Positions 43,393-55,675 of a stretch of 64,000 nt of DNA are shown here, one piece after another. The translations under genes and the position numbers were made by a program. The stretch is taken from positions 11,286,879 to 11,350,878 of the forward strand of contig CAMZMU010000049.1 in assembly GCA_947311845.1 (NCBI GenBank). The letters run 5' to 3'. The notes below the pieces were generated by a model. It was given only the letters and a program-made list of their open reading frames with translations. It did no database searches and was not told the DNA's origin. This DNA is from Poa pratensis (taxonomy: Eukaryota; Streptophyta; Magnoliopsida; Poales; Poaceae). Every line of letters starts with the position of its first letter. Positions within the stretch are counted from its first letter, which is position 1.

Positions 43393-44884
43393 TGATGCAT
43401 GTAAAATGCATACATGAACTTTGCACTTTAATTGCTTATATTCCAATCATATTTGCATCATATAAGGGTTATATCAATGTTTTATAATGATTTTTGGGAA
43501 TATTCATTTATTTCCTATTTTTATGGAATTAACCCTGCACAGGCAGAAAACCCCGTTTTCTTATTTTTATGTTTCAGGGACCCAAACGTCGTCATAAAAT
43601 TCTGGAAAAATACAGAGGTCATTATTTTGGAAGGAAGAAGACGTAGGAGCGAAGGAATCAAGCAAACGGAGCCCGCAAGGCAAAAAGGGGGTGGCCCACG
43701 CGGCCAGGTACAGTGCCCGCGTGGGACTACCCCGTTTGGCCCTCGTGGGATTACCCCGTTTGGCCCTCGTGGCTCCGCAGCCGTCGATCCTTTCTCCACC
43801 GCCTTCGTCTTGACCTAAAAACGCCTATAAAAAAGGTTCCATGACGTTTCGCGAAAGGAGGCGGCGGAGAAACACAGAACCACGAAACAGAGAGACAGAA
43901 GGCTGCCGCCGGAGAAGATCGGAGGGGGGAAACGCCGCCGGAATCGCCTCCGGAGGGCTCTACCCCCCTCCGGCGTGTTCATCATCAACATCTACAGCAA
44001 GAACTTCTTCACCATCATCACCATGATGAAGGGGGAGTAGTCCACCCCCTAGACTAGGGTTTGTGGTGGTAACTTTTGTATGTCTCCTCTCTCTTGAGCT
44101 TCACTAATTAGTACCGTATGAGCTGCCAAACATGATTACGGTCATCTATGTAATACCTTTGTGGTGAATATTGTGGTGTGAGATGATTTGTTATGCATTT
44201 ACCGTTGTGTTGGAGCTTTTATGACTTGTCATGCTTTGATAGAATATTGTTCTTTAAGAAGTATGATGTATGTGGGTACGGGATGGCCGATGTGACACGG
44301 CATAGGTATTGAGTGACACGGTACCGCCCAACATCCTTTATCCGGGGGTAAAAAGGAAGAGTATGATGTGGGAGTGAGAGAAACCACGCTAGCCTTACGA
44401 GGGGTGACCTAGCAACACAAATGAGTATTTCTTTCAACTATGTGTTTTAGGACATATAGCCGTCATAAAAAGCTACCATTAAAACATGACAATTGTGTGT
44501 ACTTTATCTATAACATGATGATCACCGTAGATGAGAGAGAGAGAGAGGATTAAGTGAACCCATGAACCATGTCCATTGTTCCTATAAGAAACACACACTT
44601 GAGTTTGTCCTCTTGCTACATAGAGGATTGGGCTTTCTCTCTTTGAGAGATTTCACTTGCTACTACCTTTGTCTTGTCCTCTTGCAAAGAAGAGTATTGG
44701 GACACTTTTACATCCATCAAACCAACCATCTTGTTCTCTAAACTTGTTTAGTGCATAATCAACTAAAACTTGTGACACTTTAGTTGTAGGGAATAGATAA
44801 CTTTTCCTTCTTGCTCCTGCGGATCGATACCTTACTTCCATATTGAGAGGTGCTACAGTGATCCCTTGCTCTTGGGGGTTATCA
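43393..44884 (+). repeat. 3' LTR of Gypsy-like element
   Basis: Matches the 5' LTR. It differs by an extra copy of a 24-bp segment around CCCCGTTTGGCCCTCGTGG (about 43730-43775) and by about 25 extra bases near 44220-44258. Confidence 0.9.
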
Positions 44885-44929
44885 GTATCTCACGATATTA
44901 ATAAATTCCCTTTAACTAAAAAAATAAGA

Positions 44930-45124
44930 GAGTCACCCCTGAGCGAGCTCCGTTTCCTTGAAATTGGCAATGCTTACCTCACCGTGGATGAACTGACCGC
45001 CGTCCTTGAGAACTGTCCCATGCTGGAGGTTCTTACGGTGCTCTATTGCCAAGGGATGTACAAGGAAGACGAGCATGTCCTTCGAGGGAAATTCGCCTGG
45101 ATCAAGAACCTGACGATCGAGTAC
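44930..45124 (+). pseudogene. F-box gene 5, exon 2, middle piece
   Basis: Continues the frame of 36170-36240: LSELRFLEIGNAYLTVDELT, ENCPMLEVLTVLYCQGMY, KFAWIKNLTIEY. It ends with GACGATCGAGTAC, duplicated at 58794-58806 by the LINE insertion. Confidence 0.85.
45112..45124. repeat. Target-site duplication of LINE-2, left copy
   Basis: GACGATCGAGTAC, also part of the F-box gene 5 coding sequence. Confidence 0.9.
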
Positions 45125-48100
45125 ACCGACCCGCGCCATCGCCCTCGCCCCACGCCGACGCCACGTCGCTACTCTGCCCCAACACGCACACCGCGACAGG
45201 AGCCTGCTGCCATCCCGCCCCTTGGCCGAGATCACGCGGTGCGCTTGCGCGGGCCCACGTGCCGGAGGCTCCGGGATGACCACGAGACTGGCGGCTCGCG
45301 GGCGGGTGACAGCCGCGACCGAGAGCACCAGCACGTCATGCGCCGCGGCCGCTCCCGCAATGGGCAATGGTGTGATGACCGTGCTCCACGACACGGCCGC
45401 CGCGATGATGCGGATGATGATGAGGACCAGAGACGTGATGATGGCGGCGCTCGGCGAAGCTTCTCGCGTCGCCCCAACGCCGGGAGCCATGGCCAATCCT
45501 CCACGCGCCGAGACGATCGCCAAAGCGTGCGTTCCCCACGTCGCCGCTCGCCTAGCCGCGGACATGGGGGCCGTCGCCATCAGCTCGCCACTCTTCCGCC
45601 GCCTGCTACGAGCCTGCCTGCTCCTCGCCTGCCATCGGTCATCATCGGCTCGCTGCCGATCTTCGCGCGTGGCACGCGAATTGATGACGCGGCAAGGGTG
45701 GCTATCGAGGAATGCCCTAGCAGGAGTGCTTGGGGCTCGGCCGGCACCACCACCGCCACTGTTGAGGTTGATCGAAGCCAAGTCCAGACCGAGCATGACA
45801 CTGGGCGCATGGTGCCAGTGAACTGGGAAGAAGAAGAGGGGCATGAGGCCTGGTCCGAGACTGCTGCGGCTGCGGATGCTGCGCAGGAAACTTTCGGAGG
45901 CCATGCGGATGATGAGCTAGTCATCCAGTGCAATGGTGAAGATGACGTTGAGCTGCAAGCCGAGGCAGCTGTGCTGGGAAATGGTGATGAGGAGCACGAC
46001 GAGACGCTCATGACGAAGGGCACCATGGCGGTCAGCACCGATCATGTGGAGGCGGTCGACATCGACACGTCGCCTCTGCTCGATGCCACGCGCACGGCTG
46101 CGGCGCCGGCCCTACTTCGGGACACACTCACTTGCGACGACGCGACGATCGCTGACATGGAGGACGCCCTGGGTGTACAGGGGCTCGCCGGTCTGGTCGA
46201 CGACACCGACGACGTGGGGCCTAGGGGGCCGGTGCAGCGCCTCTTCGCCAAGTTCGACGTGCCCCTGCTGCCTAGGCCTCTCCCTCCGGCGCCTCGGGCT
46301 GATGCGGTCACCTCGGTGGTGCGGCGTAGCCCGCGGATTCAGGCGAAACCGAAGATGAAGACGATGGACAAGGCAATCCGGGTGCTTAACCTGAAGATGG
46401 GCATTGACACGGGGGAGGAGATGCCACTCATTCTTGCTCATCAGCAGTTCTGTGCCTCCTACAAGAACATGATGCCTGACAACGCGGCTCAGGGCCTAAA
46501 CATGCTGTTCAAGCTGAACATGCCCTGCTTTGACGCTGCTACTGATGCACTGGTGATGGTCCTGAAGAGCAAGGCTTTGATACCTGCAAAAGTAAACGGG
46601 ATTAGGTTGAGACTCCAAGTGCAGAGTGTATAGTAAGTGGAAGACAGTTTTCCCCACGAGGGGTGACTCGAGGGTTTAATATCGAACTCTCGGGGTAATC
46701 TGAAGTGGTAGATTTATCTTCTTATCCTTCTTTTGGTTACCTACAAAACAAGGTTAGATGTTTTGGTCCTCAACCTCACATGTGGTTGTCAAACACAAGG
46801 TGTAAGAATGATATCAGGATAGTTATGCAATGCAAACAAGAAATAAATATGCAATGATGGTGGATGCAATGGTAAATGATATTTTTGGGTTTTTGAATGA
46901 TGTATGCAAGATGAAAAGTATTTTTGTATTTTCGGATTTAATGAAGGCTGCAAATAGAAAAGTGGTATATGGTGTTGGAAAGGTGTTTCTTATGTTTAAA
47001 AATGGACTGGGGTTCATGGTTTCACAAATGCACTCTCTCTTTATAAAGTGGTAGACAATGAAACACACACAGTTAACATATGAGATTGCAACACAGGGTT
47101 TGATAACAAGTTACTTAGATATATGGGCATCACGTCCTAACATAGAGATCTTTTGGTTATTAACCTCTCTTATACTCCACCAAGATGCGAACTAAATCAT
47201 AACACCTCAGTAATTAAGACAACTCAGAGTATAGCATTAAGTATCATGACATGAAGTGAAAATAAGAACATGCTAGATCTAGTCCTGGAGTAGTGGCAAT
47301 GGTCACGCCCACATCCCCGGTAGCATGGTATTTTAGTTTATCCCTAGTGAGGCAACAAAGTAAGGTAAAGATACCAAAGTGGATCGCAGAACTTTCTCTC
47401 ACATTCACTGCACTAGCCACCCCCCGTTACTCCAACTAATGCACACGTTCCCCCACACACGCTCTCATAAACATGCTTGATCAAAACAAGTAGACAAGAA
47501 CGGGGTACATAATATGCATCTATACTCATAACTGAAACAAACATTGCAGTCTCAAATATATATTAACTCATAAAGATCCACCACAAAGGTATTACAACGG
47601 TGACCGTAATCATGTTCAGCAGCTCATACGGTGCTAATTAGTGAAGCTCAAGAGAGGAGAGATGCATAAGTTACTTCCACAAACCCATAGTCCAGAGGTG
47701 GACTACTCCCTCTTCATCATGGAGACGGTGGAGAAGTCGATGGAGAAGATGGAGACCACGCCGGCAGCGCCCCGCCGGAGTTTTCCCCCTCCAATCTGCA
47801 GCTCCTGATTTCCGTTTCGGTGTTTCTGTGTTTGTGCGGCGCTCCTTCCAGAGAACGTCGGGGGACCTTTTTTATAGGCGTTTTTAGGTCAAGACGATGT
47901 CGGTGGAGAAAAGATCGAAGGCAACGGAGCCACGAGGCCCAAATGGGTGGGTCCCACGCGGCTACAGTACCAGGCCGCGTGGGCCCCCTCGTTTGGCCCT
48001 CGAGACTCCGTTTGCTCGTTTCCTTCGCCCACAGGTCTTCTTCCTTCCAAATATTGACGCCCCTAAATTTTCAGGTGATTTCTTTGACGTTTGGGTCCCT

Positions 48101-48354
48101 GAAACATTAAAATAAGAAAACGGGGTTTTCTGCCTGCGCAGGGTTAATTCCATAAAAATAGAAAATAAATTAATATTCCCAAAAAATCATTATAAAACAT
48201 TGATATAACCCTTATATGATGCAAATATGATTGGAATATAAGCAATTAAAGTGCAAAGTTCATGTATGCATTTTACATGCATCAACTGGTGGCCATGGCT
48301 GGGCCTGGGGGCACGGAGTTCGCCCCGTCTGCTGAGCAGGAGGTCATTGTCTGA
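45125..48354 (+). pseudogene. LINE-2 ORF1, C-terminal part, split by a solo LTR
   Basis: The open frame 45125-46553 codes a basic Arg-rich part (RRRSPSRGHGGRRHQ), an acidic middle, and the C-terminal block VVRRSPRIQAKPKMKTMDKA followed by AIRVLNLKMGI, the counterpart of the KRRSARIAAKSKG block of LINE-1 ORF1. The frame breaks at the solo LTR and resumes in register at 48290 (VAMAGPGGTEFAPSAEQEVIV, stop at 48352-48354). The start codon and N-terminal region are missing because the element is 5'-truncated. The protein would have bound LINE RNA. Confidence 0.8.
46554..48284 (-). mobile_element. Solo LTR, minus strand, related to the Gypsy-like element
   Basis: The 1731-bp LTR starts on the minus strand at 48284 with TGATGCATGTAAAATGC and ends at 46554 with GGACCATCA. 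A 5-bp duplication ACTGG lies on both sides (46549-46553, 48285-48289). The first 900 bp match the LTRs at 37500 and 43393 with many substitutions; the remainder is largely different, so it is another subfamily. No interior or second LTR is present, so it is a product of LTR-LTR recombination. Confidence 0.88.
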
Positions 48355-49041
48355 CGCCCCCGTGCTACGCTGTTATCTGTCTCCGCACTCCGCTAGTTAC
48401 GACCCGCGCTTCAACTTCTACCGCGTCTTCCTTTCATCCGCGACTCTCGACCAAAGCAAAGCCCCACCTCAATGTCTGATCTTGTCCTCGACATCGCCGA
48501 CTGGAACATCCGTGGCCTAAATGATCAGGCACCTAAAGACACGGTCCACGACATGTTCGCCAGCACCCCCTGCCACATTGCCTGTCTGCAACAGACAAAG
48601 CTTGACTACATTGATCATCAAACTGCGGCTTACATCGGGGGCTATAAGCTCCGTTCTTTCGCTCACAGACCGGCAACGGGAACTATGGGGGAATTTTGAT
48701 CCTCTGGAATGAGGACTATGTGTCCCTCACAAACATTCATATTGGGACTCATCTGATCTCCGCTGACGTCTGTATCAGAGCATGTGGCACCACCTTCAAG
48801 CTCACCAACGTTTATGGCCCCTCCACTGATGCCGACAAGAGAGCTTTCCTGGATGAAGCTATTGCAAATGCCCCCCCCAAGCGACGAAAAGTGGTTGATT
48901 ATTGGCGATTTCAACCTCATCTATCAGGCCTCGGACAAGAACAACTCAAACTTGAACTTCAGGCTCATGGGCCAATTTCGCCAAGCTCTAAATGCTTGTC
49001 ATATCAAGGAAGTCAAACTGCAAAACCGAAAATTCACTTGG

Positions 49042-49369
49042 TGTTGGGGATATACCTACTAGGGGTATCACCAGCATGGATCAATCCGGCTAGTCCAGGG
49101 TGGCCCGCAGTGGTGGTGAAGGCTTTGCCTGCCGGGCGGCCCAGATAGCTGACGACCAAGGAAAGCGGATGCCGGCAAGGAGGAGGCCCAAGACTGAAGC
49201 CCACGAAGCCACCAAGTCCAAGACGGAAGGCGGCATACTTGCCGGCTAGGTTTAGGACTCCGTATACTTGCTGGACACGTAAATACCTTGTAACCCTAGG
49301 TCCGGCCGCCTATATAAAGCCGGACCAGGGACACCTTTAGGGGAGGGCCAATCGATACTTTGATACACA
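49042..49369 (+). repeat. 5' LTR of the LTR element in LINE-2, first part
   Basis: Matches 55146-55473 of the 3' LTR with few differences; carries TATATAAAGCCGGACCAGGG, the likely TATA box. Confidence 0.88.
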
Positions 49370-51701
49370 CTAGTTGGAATGTACGTGCAACGCACGTCTT
49401 AACAATTAAATAGGACAATTTACAATTAAGAAAAGACGATCCAACATCTACATGGATTACTTGTGTTTTGACGCACTTCAATAGCCGCACAGATGCCCAA
49501 TCCAGGAAAGTTATAGCAGTACAAATCAAAATGTGCATTAAAGTAATGTGTACGAGCTTGGTACTGCAAATTATGCATGAGCTGAAAAACGTTAAAATGA
49601 AGTGCTATGAATAATTGTATACAAGCATGTGTCAATTTTTTTCCCGAAAATTACACATGCACAGATCCTCTTTTTAGTCTAGTGCTGAGAGTGTTGTGAA
49701 AATTTATAGTGGGGAAGTGTACAGGTTCTAGTTCTACATTGATGTGCTGCTCAGACGCGACATATTCAACGCCGACGTCGAGCTGTGGAGGAAGCATAGG
49801 AAGATGTCAAGCTTTGAGTTTACTTCCATAAATCGGAGATATTTGTTGTGTTTAGGGATTGCGCCAATGCACGACGTGCTTAGGTTGTGTTCCTTACTTC
49901 TTCGTGGATTGCGTCTGCTAACCCCATCGCCGCCGCCGGTCGTCGGCACTATGCCGCCGTCCACTAATGCAGCAACCGGCCGTTGCCGTCGCTCGTCTTC
50001 TAGACACGTGCGACCTGCGTAGGCTGTCTTCCTTGCTTCTTCATCGGCCACGTGACATCGCGGTCATCGGCCACGGCTAGTGATGTTCTTTCCTGCGTAT
50101 ATATTACTTTTACAATATTTTCTAGCAACTATAAGATTAATTGAAGGCTTTAGAATCAAACAAAGATAACCTGCAAAAAAAATCCGACCCGTGCCTAGTA
50201 AACCAAAAAAAAAATCGAAAAGGAGAGTCCCAGCCTCATCGAGTTATGCACGCCTAGTAAACTATTACACAATTAAATTGTGGTTTCGCCAATAATTCTC
50301 ACCGTTGGAGGTGCAATTTCTATCCTCAGTCAAGAACAATAGGAAACATTTAAGAGAGAAACCTGCAAAGAGCAAATTACTGCCGGTAAAATTAATCTAG
50401 CATAACTATATACAAACATCTCACATCGTTACCACCATGTTCCGTGTTCAAGAACCTGATGATTCAGTAAAAAAAATAGCATTCCAGACCCAGATACTTG
50501 ACATGGTTTATGAATACACGCTGATTAGTTTTGTCCAAACACCCATTTAGCTACACCAGCAGAATCAATGTCACAACAGAAAACTGAATTAGGGGATACA
50601 GAAAGAGGCATTGCCACTCAGTACTCACGCGCCCTGGTGTGCATTGCAGTATGACGAATCCACCTGCTCCATCCTCTTGCGGAACTTGAACTATACATGG
50701 AGAAATGGATTGATCAGAAAGTCATCACGGATTTCCGTGTGGTCGGAACATGAAACCTAGTAAGAATATTGGAAGGACCTCCTCCTCCTCCACTGCGTCA
50801 GCCGGGCAGAGGAAACAAGGCTCGAGAGGAAAGGGATCGGGCAGAGGCTGATTGGGCCATTTTTTTAGATTGATTGCACCCTAGAAATTTAGGACTGGAT
50901 GGAAATTGAGGCGGGATACACGAAGAGAGGATTTAGAAGGAGGCGACCTTGAGTGAACGGCGAAGACATGGTGGGACGCTTACCTGCAGTCGCATCCTCC
51001 GGCCAGCAATTCCACTTGACAGCCTGGCCGGCCGGCCGCGCCGTGCGGGAGATAGGACGGGGAGGAGGCGCATCTTGAGGCCACGCCGTGGGGAAGAGCG
51101 TGACAGGAGGTGGCGGCTCAGATCAGACAAATCGGGCACCTGATTCTGTCCGATAAGCACAGGGAGAGGGGAGTCACCTTGGGGCCCTTCGGGGGAGAGT
51201 CTGAGGCGAGCCGGATGGGTTCCTGGGAATGTCAAGGACGGACGCTTGGGGGTAGAGCTCCGGCGAGTCTCCACCATCGTGCATCGTGCGAACTGGGTCT
51301 CCGAGAACCTCTCCCTCACGTACGGGTCCCTCCCTGCATCGGCCTCCGAGCACTCCGCCTTGCGCGTGGGTCGCTCTCCGCCGCCAGGCACCCCACCCTC
51401 GCTCGCGCAGTCACTATACAAAGCCGGTGCGGGCGGACAGGACAGTGACATCCTTGGCGGGCAGGGCCCTGCGTCGTGGTTTGGGAAGACGGACGGTGGA
51501 CGGACGGGTTGGCCGCCGGGGCGCACGCGCGACGAGAGGGAGCAGGTAGTAGCGTTCGGTCGCGAAAGATAAAAATAACGGTTGAATAGATGTGTTGAGT
51601 TTAGCTCAACACGGATGGAAGAATCCGATTCGTTAATCAGAGATCGTACGGCATATATTTAATGTATCCGGTAAAGTTTGCTCTTTTAATAGTAGTATAG
51701 A
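49370..51701 (-). mobile_element. Non-autonomous Helitron in the 5' LTR
   Basis: Read on the minus strand the 2332-bp insert starts TCTATACTACTATTAAAAG (from 51701) and ends with a short palindrome GACGTGCGTTGCACGT and ACATTCCAACTAG (at 49370): 5' TC, a 3' hairpin and CTAG, the Helitron hallmarks. There is no target duplication; comparison with the 3' LTR shows a clean insertion between two T residues (minus strand). No Rep/helicase gene is present. A G/C-rich part (50930-51560) and an open stretch near 49744-50020 could be captured gene pieces; neither was recognised. Confidence 0.88.
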
Positions 51702-51903
51702 AACAACTCATTGTAATCTGTACTTCGGCTATTGCCTTATAGTGAGTTATAGCAGCACGTAGGGCTCCGCCACCGCCGTGGAGCCTGAAGCTGGGTAAAC
51801 CGCCGTGTACAATCCCGACCTCGACGACGTCCACCTTCTTGCCCTACTTTCACCCTCGGCTAGCAGGACCCCGTCTCCTATCCAAGATGCCGATACGACG
51901 ACA
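51702..51903 (+). repeat. 5' LTR of the LTR element in LINE-2, second part
   Basis: AACAACTCATTGTAATCTG to CGATACGACGACA; matches 55474-55675. Confidence 0.88.
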
Positions 51904-51904
51904 G

Positions 51905-51922
51905 TTGGCGCCCACCGTGGGG
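51905..51922 (+). other. Primer-binding site of the LTR element
   Basis: TTGGCGCCCACCGTGGGGC immediately follows the 5' LTR; it resembles the tRNA-complementary site of many grass LTR elements. Confidence 0.6.
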
Positions 51923-54900
51923 CATAAGGTGTCAGACGTCACGTTTCAGGCGGGAACACTTCTGGCTGTCCGCAGCCGGCGATTCCGATCGTCATCTTCA
52001 TCAACGCAACCAGATCGCATCTAGTCGGCTCGCCGGCGCGATCAAACATCATCTACAATAATGGCGAGTGCATCATCACATCATGCCACCTGCATGTCAT
52101 CATGAGGGCTGTCATCCGTCATGCCGGCAGCAGGAGCGATCAAAGATCGCGCGTCCCGTGGAGATGGCAGCGTCATCATCCAGCCTCAGGGCTAAGGGAA
52201 GGCAATAATCCGCCATCCGCCTCAGGGCTAAAGACGGCGCCGTCATCCATCAGCCTCATGGCAAAGACGACAAAATCCATGTTCGTCAGAACACTCCGGT
52301 CGAATCGGCATGCAAAGGCAGATCAAGTCCGTCATCGGCATTGGCGGCGAATGCATCGTCGGATCAGTCCGCGAGAATCAACTTGTTCAGTGTCCGTACA
52401 GAAGGCTCCCATCGTGAAGCCTGGGGCTTGCCTGCAACACCGCCTTGCATGTCGCGATTGGAGTATCGCAAAAGCTGTCATCCGCCATGTCGGCACTAGG
52501 ATCGATCAGATCGCGTGTACGGGCGGAGCCTAATTCAATCAGCGGTGGCCAAATCCGTTTTGGTTACAGCTCAGGCCCGATCCTTGGAGATCACGTGCAC
52601 ATGTACTTCTTCCTTTGGCCTGCCTGCTGATCAGGAAAAGAAAAAAGAAAGAAGCAACAAAGCCGGCTCCGGGCTAGCTTCGTGCATGGATTAGACTGTT
52701 GGTTTGCTAATTGCACGCAATACTAATCGCTGCATATGCTAAACTATCTTCACCTACATCCATGTAGGATAACGCATGCATGGATTTTCCAGCAAGATTG
52801 CTAATCTACATCCGATTAATTCCCGTGGAAGACGGAGATAATCTTCCCAACATATGCAGCATGGCGGCAGCCTCGAGGGCAACTTCTGAAGTCTGATCCG
52901 ACTACAGCTGTATGCATGGAAAACCTAATTTGCATCAGCAAAACTGTGCTGCATGTTGGAAAGAGAGCAAGTCAGCTACGTACATGGTTGTAGCCAAGGA
53001 AAAAGGAGTCCAATCATATGGATCGATTCCCACCAGCAACCTAATTACGTAAAACTCAATTAGTGCATGGATTTTCCGGCGAGCGTGCTAATCTACGTGT
53101 ACGTCCGGCAAGCATCGCTCCGCGCGATTGGCCGCGTCATGTGCATCATCGCCTATATATCCAGGTTGCTAATACTGGCCGTGTCAGCGGTGCCGGGCGG
53201 GACGCCGCCTTAATCGCTTCCGGCTTAGACGATCTCATCGTCACCTAGCGCCATGTTCGGCTCCGTTCTGACGTTTGGTCTAGGCAAATTCATCGTCATA
53301 TCGCTAGCTGTTATTTCTGATCGCCCGAACCTGGCCAGTTTGGGAGGACGTCGATCGGTATAAAACAGTCTAGTTCCGCGTTTTAACTTAATTGCTAATG
53401 CGGCTCGCCGCCAGTCCGGCAAATTTATCGTCGCGTTCCGGCTTAATTGCTAACGTGGCAAAATACTTTTCAGCATACTCACCATCATCGCTGCGCGCCG
53501 GCTTAAATTGCCGTCTCGCTGGAATGATACTGGGGCTGCCGCCTATATCCCGGAGGCTGCCGCCTACTTTCTGGGGGCTGCCATCTTACGCCTCGACCTC
53601 CTCGACATCAACGTCAGCAAACGTCAAAAAAGCTAAGTTCTTTATAACATTTAATTAATTGTATGATCATGAAATAAAAGTTTATGGTTTTCTCATTATA
53701 CTCTGAGATCATGCCGTCTTTTGTCTTTTCATATGATCATATATTCTTAGTATCAAAGTTACCCAAAATCTGCTCTGTGCTAAGTGGTTCAAACTTTTCG
53801 ATACTTGTCGTCCCCGGACCAAATTAAGCAATCATTTTGCACCGCCTAATATCCTTATTCTGATTGTTTATATGTGGGTTGCCTAGTAGTATGTTTTTGG
53901 CACCAACACACCGGCTTTGGTCTCTGAGTCTAAACTATCTGGTACTAGCCCTGGTTGACTCAGCTGAAGTAACTGCGATGCGGTACCGCCAACATACAAA
54001 AAGCTAAGCATATATGCCAGATAAATATTAAGGCGGGCCACGTAAAATTTACAACCCATAAGTGTTTCTTAAAAAACTGCTGGCTCAGGCCTTAACTTAT
54101 TCAGCTTACATTAAAAGTACATCTTAATGCAGCTATGTTTACTGTGCAGGATACTTAACGCCTGGGGGCTGCAATGCAGCATTTTCATCAAGTATGGAGC
54201 CGCTTTTCCGTCAAGGCGGCACAAACCTCGGCAACTACAACCATTCGATCTACAACGCCACAAGTTCTTTTGAGCATCGAGCCGACTTTCGAGTACGTCG
54301 ACTCAATGCTCGGGGGCTGCAGATAGGCGGATCAAGAAAAACTCTGGCTAAAAAGAAGCCTGGGGGATAAACATCAACACCTCCCTCGCCAGACACTCTG
54401 GGGCTTGACTCGACAATGCCTTCGCCCAATACTTGGGGGCTGCACGACATGCAGCTCCATCACCGCCTTGTCGTCAGCGACACGGCCACCTTGTTTCAGC
54501 AACAAGGCTGCCTCCGTGGCACGGCCGCCTTGTCGTCAGCGACACGGCCACCATTATTGCCTCCGTGGCACAACCAACTTGTTGACAGCAACACAATCGC
54601 CTTGTCGTCAGCGACACGGCCGCCAGATTGTTAGTTGTTGTTTCCAATCGCCCAAACCTGGCCAGTTTGGGAAGACATCGATTGGTACAAAATAATAAAG
54701 CTCCATGTTCTGGCTTAATTGCTAACGTGGCACAGCCACCTTGTCGTCAGCGACACGGCCGCCTTTATTGTCAACAACACGACTGCCTCCACGGTACTGT
54801 CGCCTCGTTGTCATGACCGCCTCCGTAGCACAAACAACATCTAACGTCATCATGGCATCGGTCCACCTCTCTGTATGTTCAAACTGTCGTGAACCAGAGC

Positions 54901-55145
54901 AACGCGAACGTGCCAACTGTTGGCTTGATCAGTCAACTTGACATAACTTCATGCAGAAGATTACTGACAGCAGTCAGGCCGTCTTTCCCATGATGGCGGC
55001 AAAATCGTCCGACTATTTTAGGCGGACCGCCGCTTACTTTCAACTTTGGAATGCTTCAAGCTCTTCAGACGCTTACAAGTCAAGACGGACGTTGCCGACA
55101 AGAAGAAGACGGCGCCTGAAGAACTCGAACCCTTCCAGGGGCTAA
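51923..55145. other. Non-coding interior of the LTR element
   Basis: No gag-pol. Repeated words such as CGTCATGCCGGCAG and TCATCCGTCATG occur at 52090-52500; phrases like TGCTAATCTACGTG recur at 52790-53100; GGGGGCTG recurs at 53570-54440. The 3' part ends with CTTCCAGGGGCTAA, the probable polypurine tract. Confidence 0.6.
54464..54800. repeat. Degenerate repeats of about 25-30 bp in the LTR element
   Basis: The phrase CTTGTCGTCAGCGACACGG occurs at about 54465, 54530, 54602 and 54742, followed by CC(A/G)CC, with degenerate copies between them. Confidence 0.75.
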
Positions 55146-55675
55146 TGTTGGGGATATACCTACTAGGGGTATCACCAGCATGGATCAATCCGGCTAGTCC
55201 AGGGTGGCCCGCAGTGGTGGTGAAGGCTTTGCCTGCCGGGCGGCCCAGATAGCTGACGACCAAGGAAAGCGGATGCCGGCAAGGAGGAGGCCCAAGACTG
55301 AAGCCCACGAAGCCACCAAGTCCAAGACGGAAGGCGGCATACTTGCCGGCTAGGTTTAGGACTCCGTATACTTGCTGGATACGTAAACACCTTGTAACCC
55401 TAGGTCCGGCCACCTATATAAAGCCGGACCAGGGACGCCTTTAGGGGAGGACCAATCGATACTTTGATACACAAACAACTCATTGTAATCTGTACTTCGG
55501 CTATTGCCTTATAGTGAGTTATAGCAGCACGTAGGGCTCCGCCACCGCCGTGGAGCCTGAAGCTGGGTAAACCGCCGTGTACAATCCCGACCTCGACGAC
55601 GTCCACCTTCTTGCCCTACTTTCACCCTCGGCTAGCAGGACCCCGTCTCCTATCCAAGATGCCGATACGACGACA
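55146..55675 (+). repeat. 3' LTR of the LTR element in LINE-2
   Basis: 530 bp, TG...CA. Differences from the 5' LTR are a few substitutions, so the insertion is fairly recent. Confidence 0.92.

Larger units (their letters stand above)
37500..44884 (+). mobile_element. Non-autonomous Gypsy-like LTR retrotransposon
   Basis: Two LTRs (37500-38936 and 43393-44884) begin TGATGCATGTAAAATGC and end GGGGTTATCA, and a 5-bp duplication GTATC flanks the element (37495-37499, 44885-44889). A primer-binding site TGGCGCCGTTGCCGGGGA follows the 5' LTR (38947-38964). AGCTTGGGGATGT precedes the 3' LTR. The 4.4-kb interior has no protease, reverse transcriptase or integrase; it holds one open frame and a nested CACTA element. 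The orientation follows from the binding site. LTRs are very similar apart from two indels. Confidence 0.92.
36241..44929 (+). mobile_element. Non-LTR retroposon in exon 2 of F-box gene 5 (split by LTR element)
   Basis: A 7-bp duplication GAGTCAC flanks an insertion that ends in an A-rich tail (AAAAAAATAAGA at 44918-44929), preceded by TTAATAAATTCCCTTTAACT. Without the nested LTR element it measures about 1.3 kb (36241-37499 plus 44890-44929). It has no long conserved frame; the phrase GTGAAAACCTAAG occurs twice (near 37165 and 37252). It is best described as a short non-autonomous LINE-like or SINE-like retroposon. The family was not identified. Confidence 0.6.
49042..55675 (+). mobile_element. 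Non-autonomous LTR retrotransposon in LINE-2 ORF2
   Basis: LTRs begin TGTTGGGGATATACC and end CGATACGACGACA. The 3' LTR (55146-55675, 530 bp) is whole; the 5' LTR (49042-49369 and 51702-51903) is split by a Helitron. The 5-bp duplication CTTGG (49037-49041, 55676-55680) flanks the element. A primer-binding site follows the 5' LTR. The 3.2-kb interior has no gag or pol; it consists of G/C-rich repetitive stretches. It must depend on another element for movement. Confidence 0.92.

Noticed and set aside
44843..46633. A 596-residue host gene starting in F-box sequence and continuing into a basic protein
   Set aside because: It is an accidental fusion of F-box gene 5 exon 2 with LINE-2 ORF1 across the insertion point, ending inside the solo LTR.
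49744..50022. Helitron-borne gene
   Set aside because: A single short open frame without recognisable domain or splice structure; kept only as a possible captured fragment.
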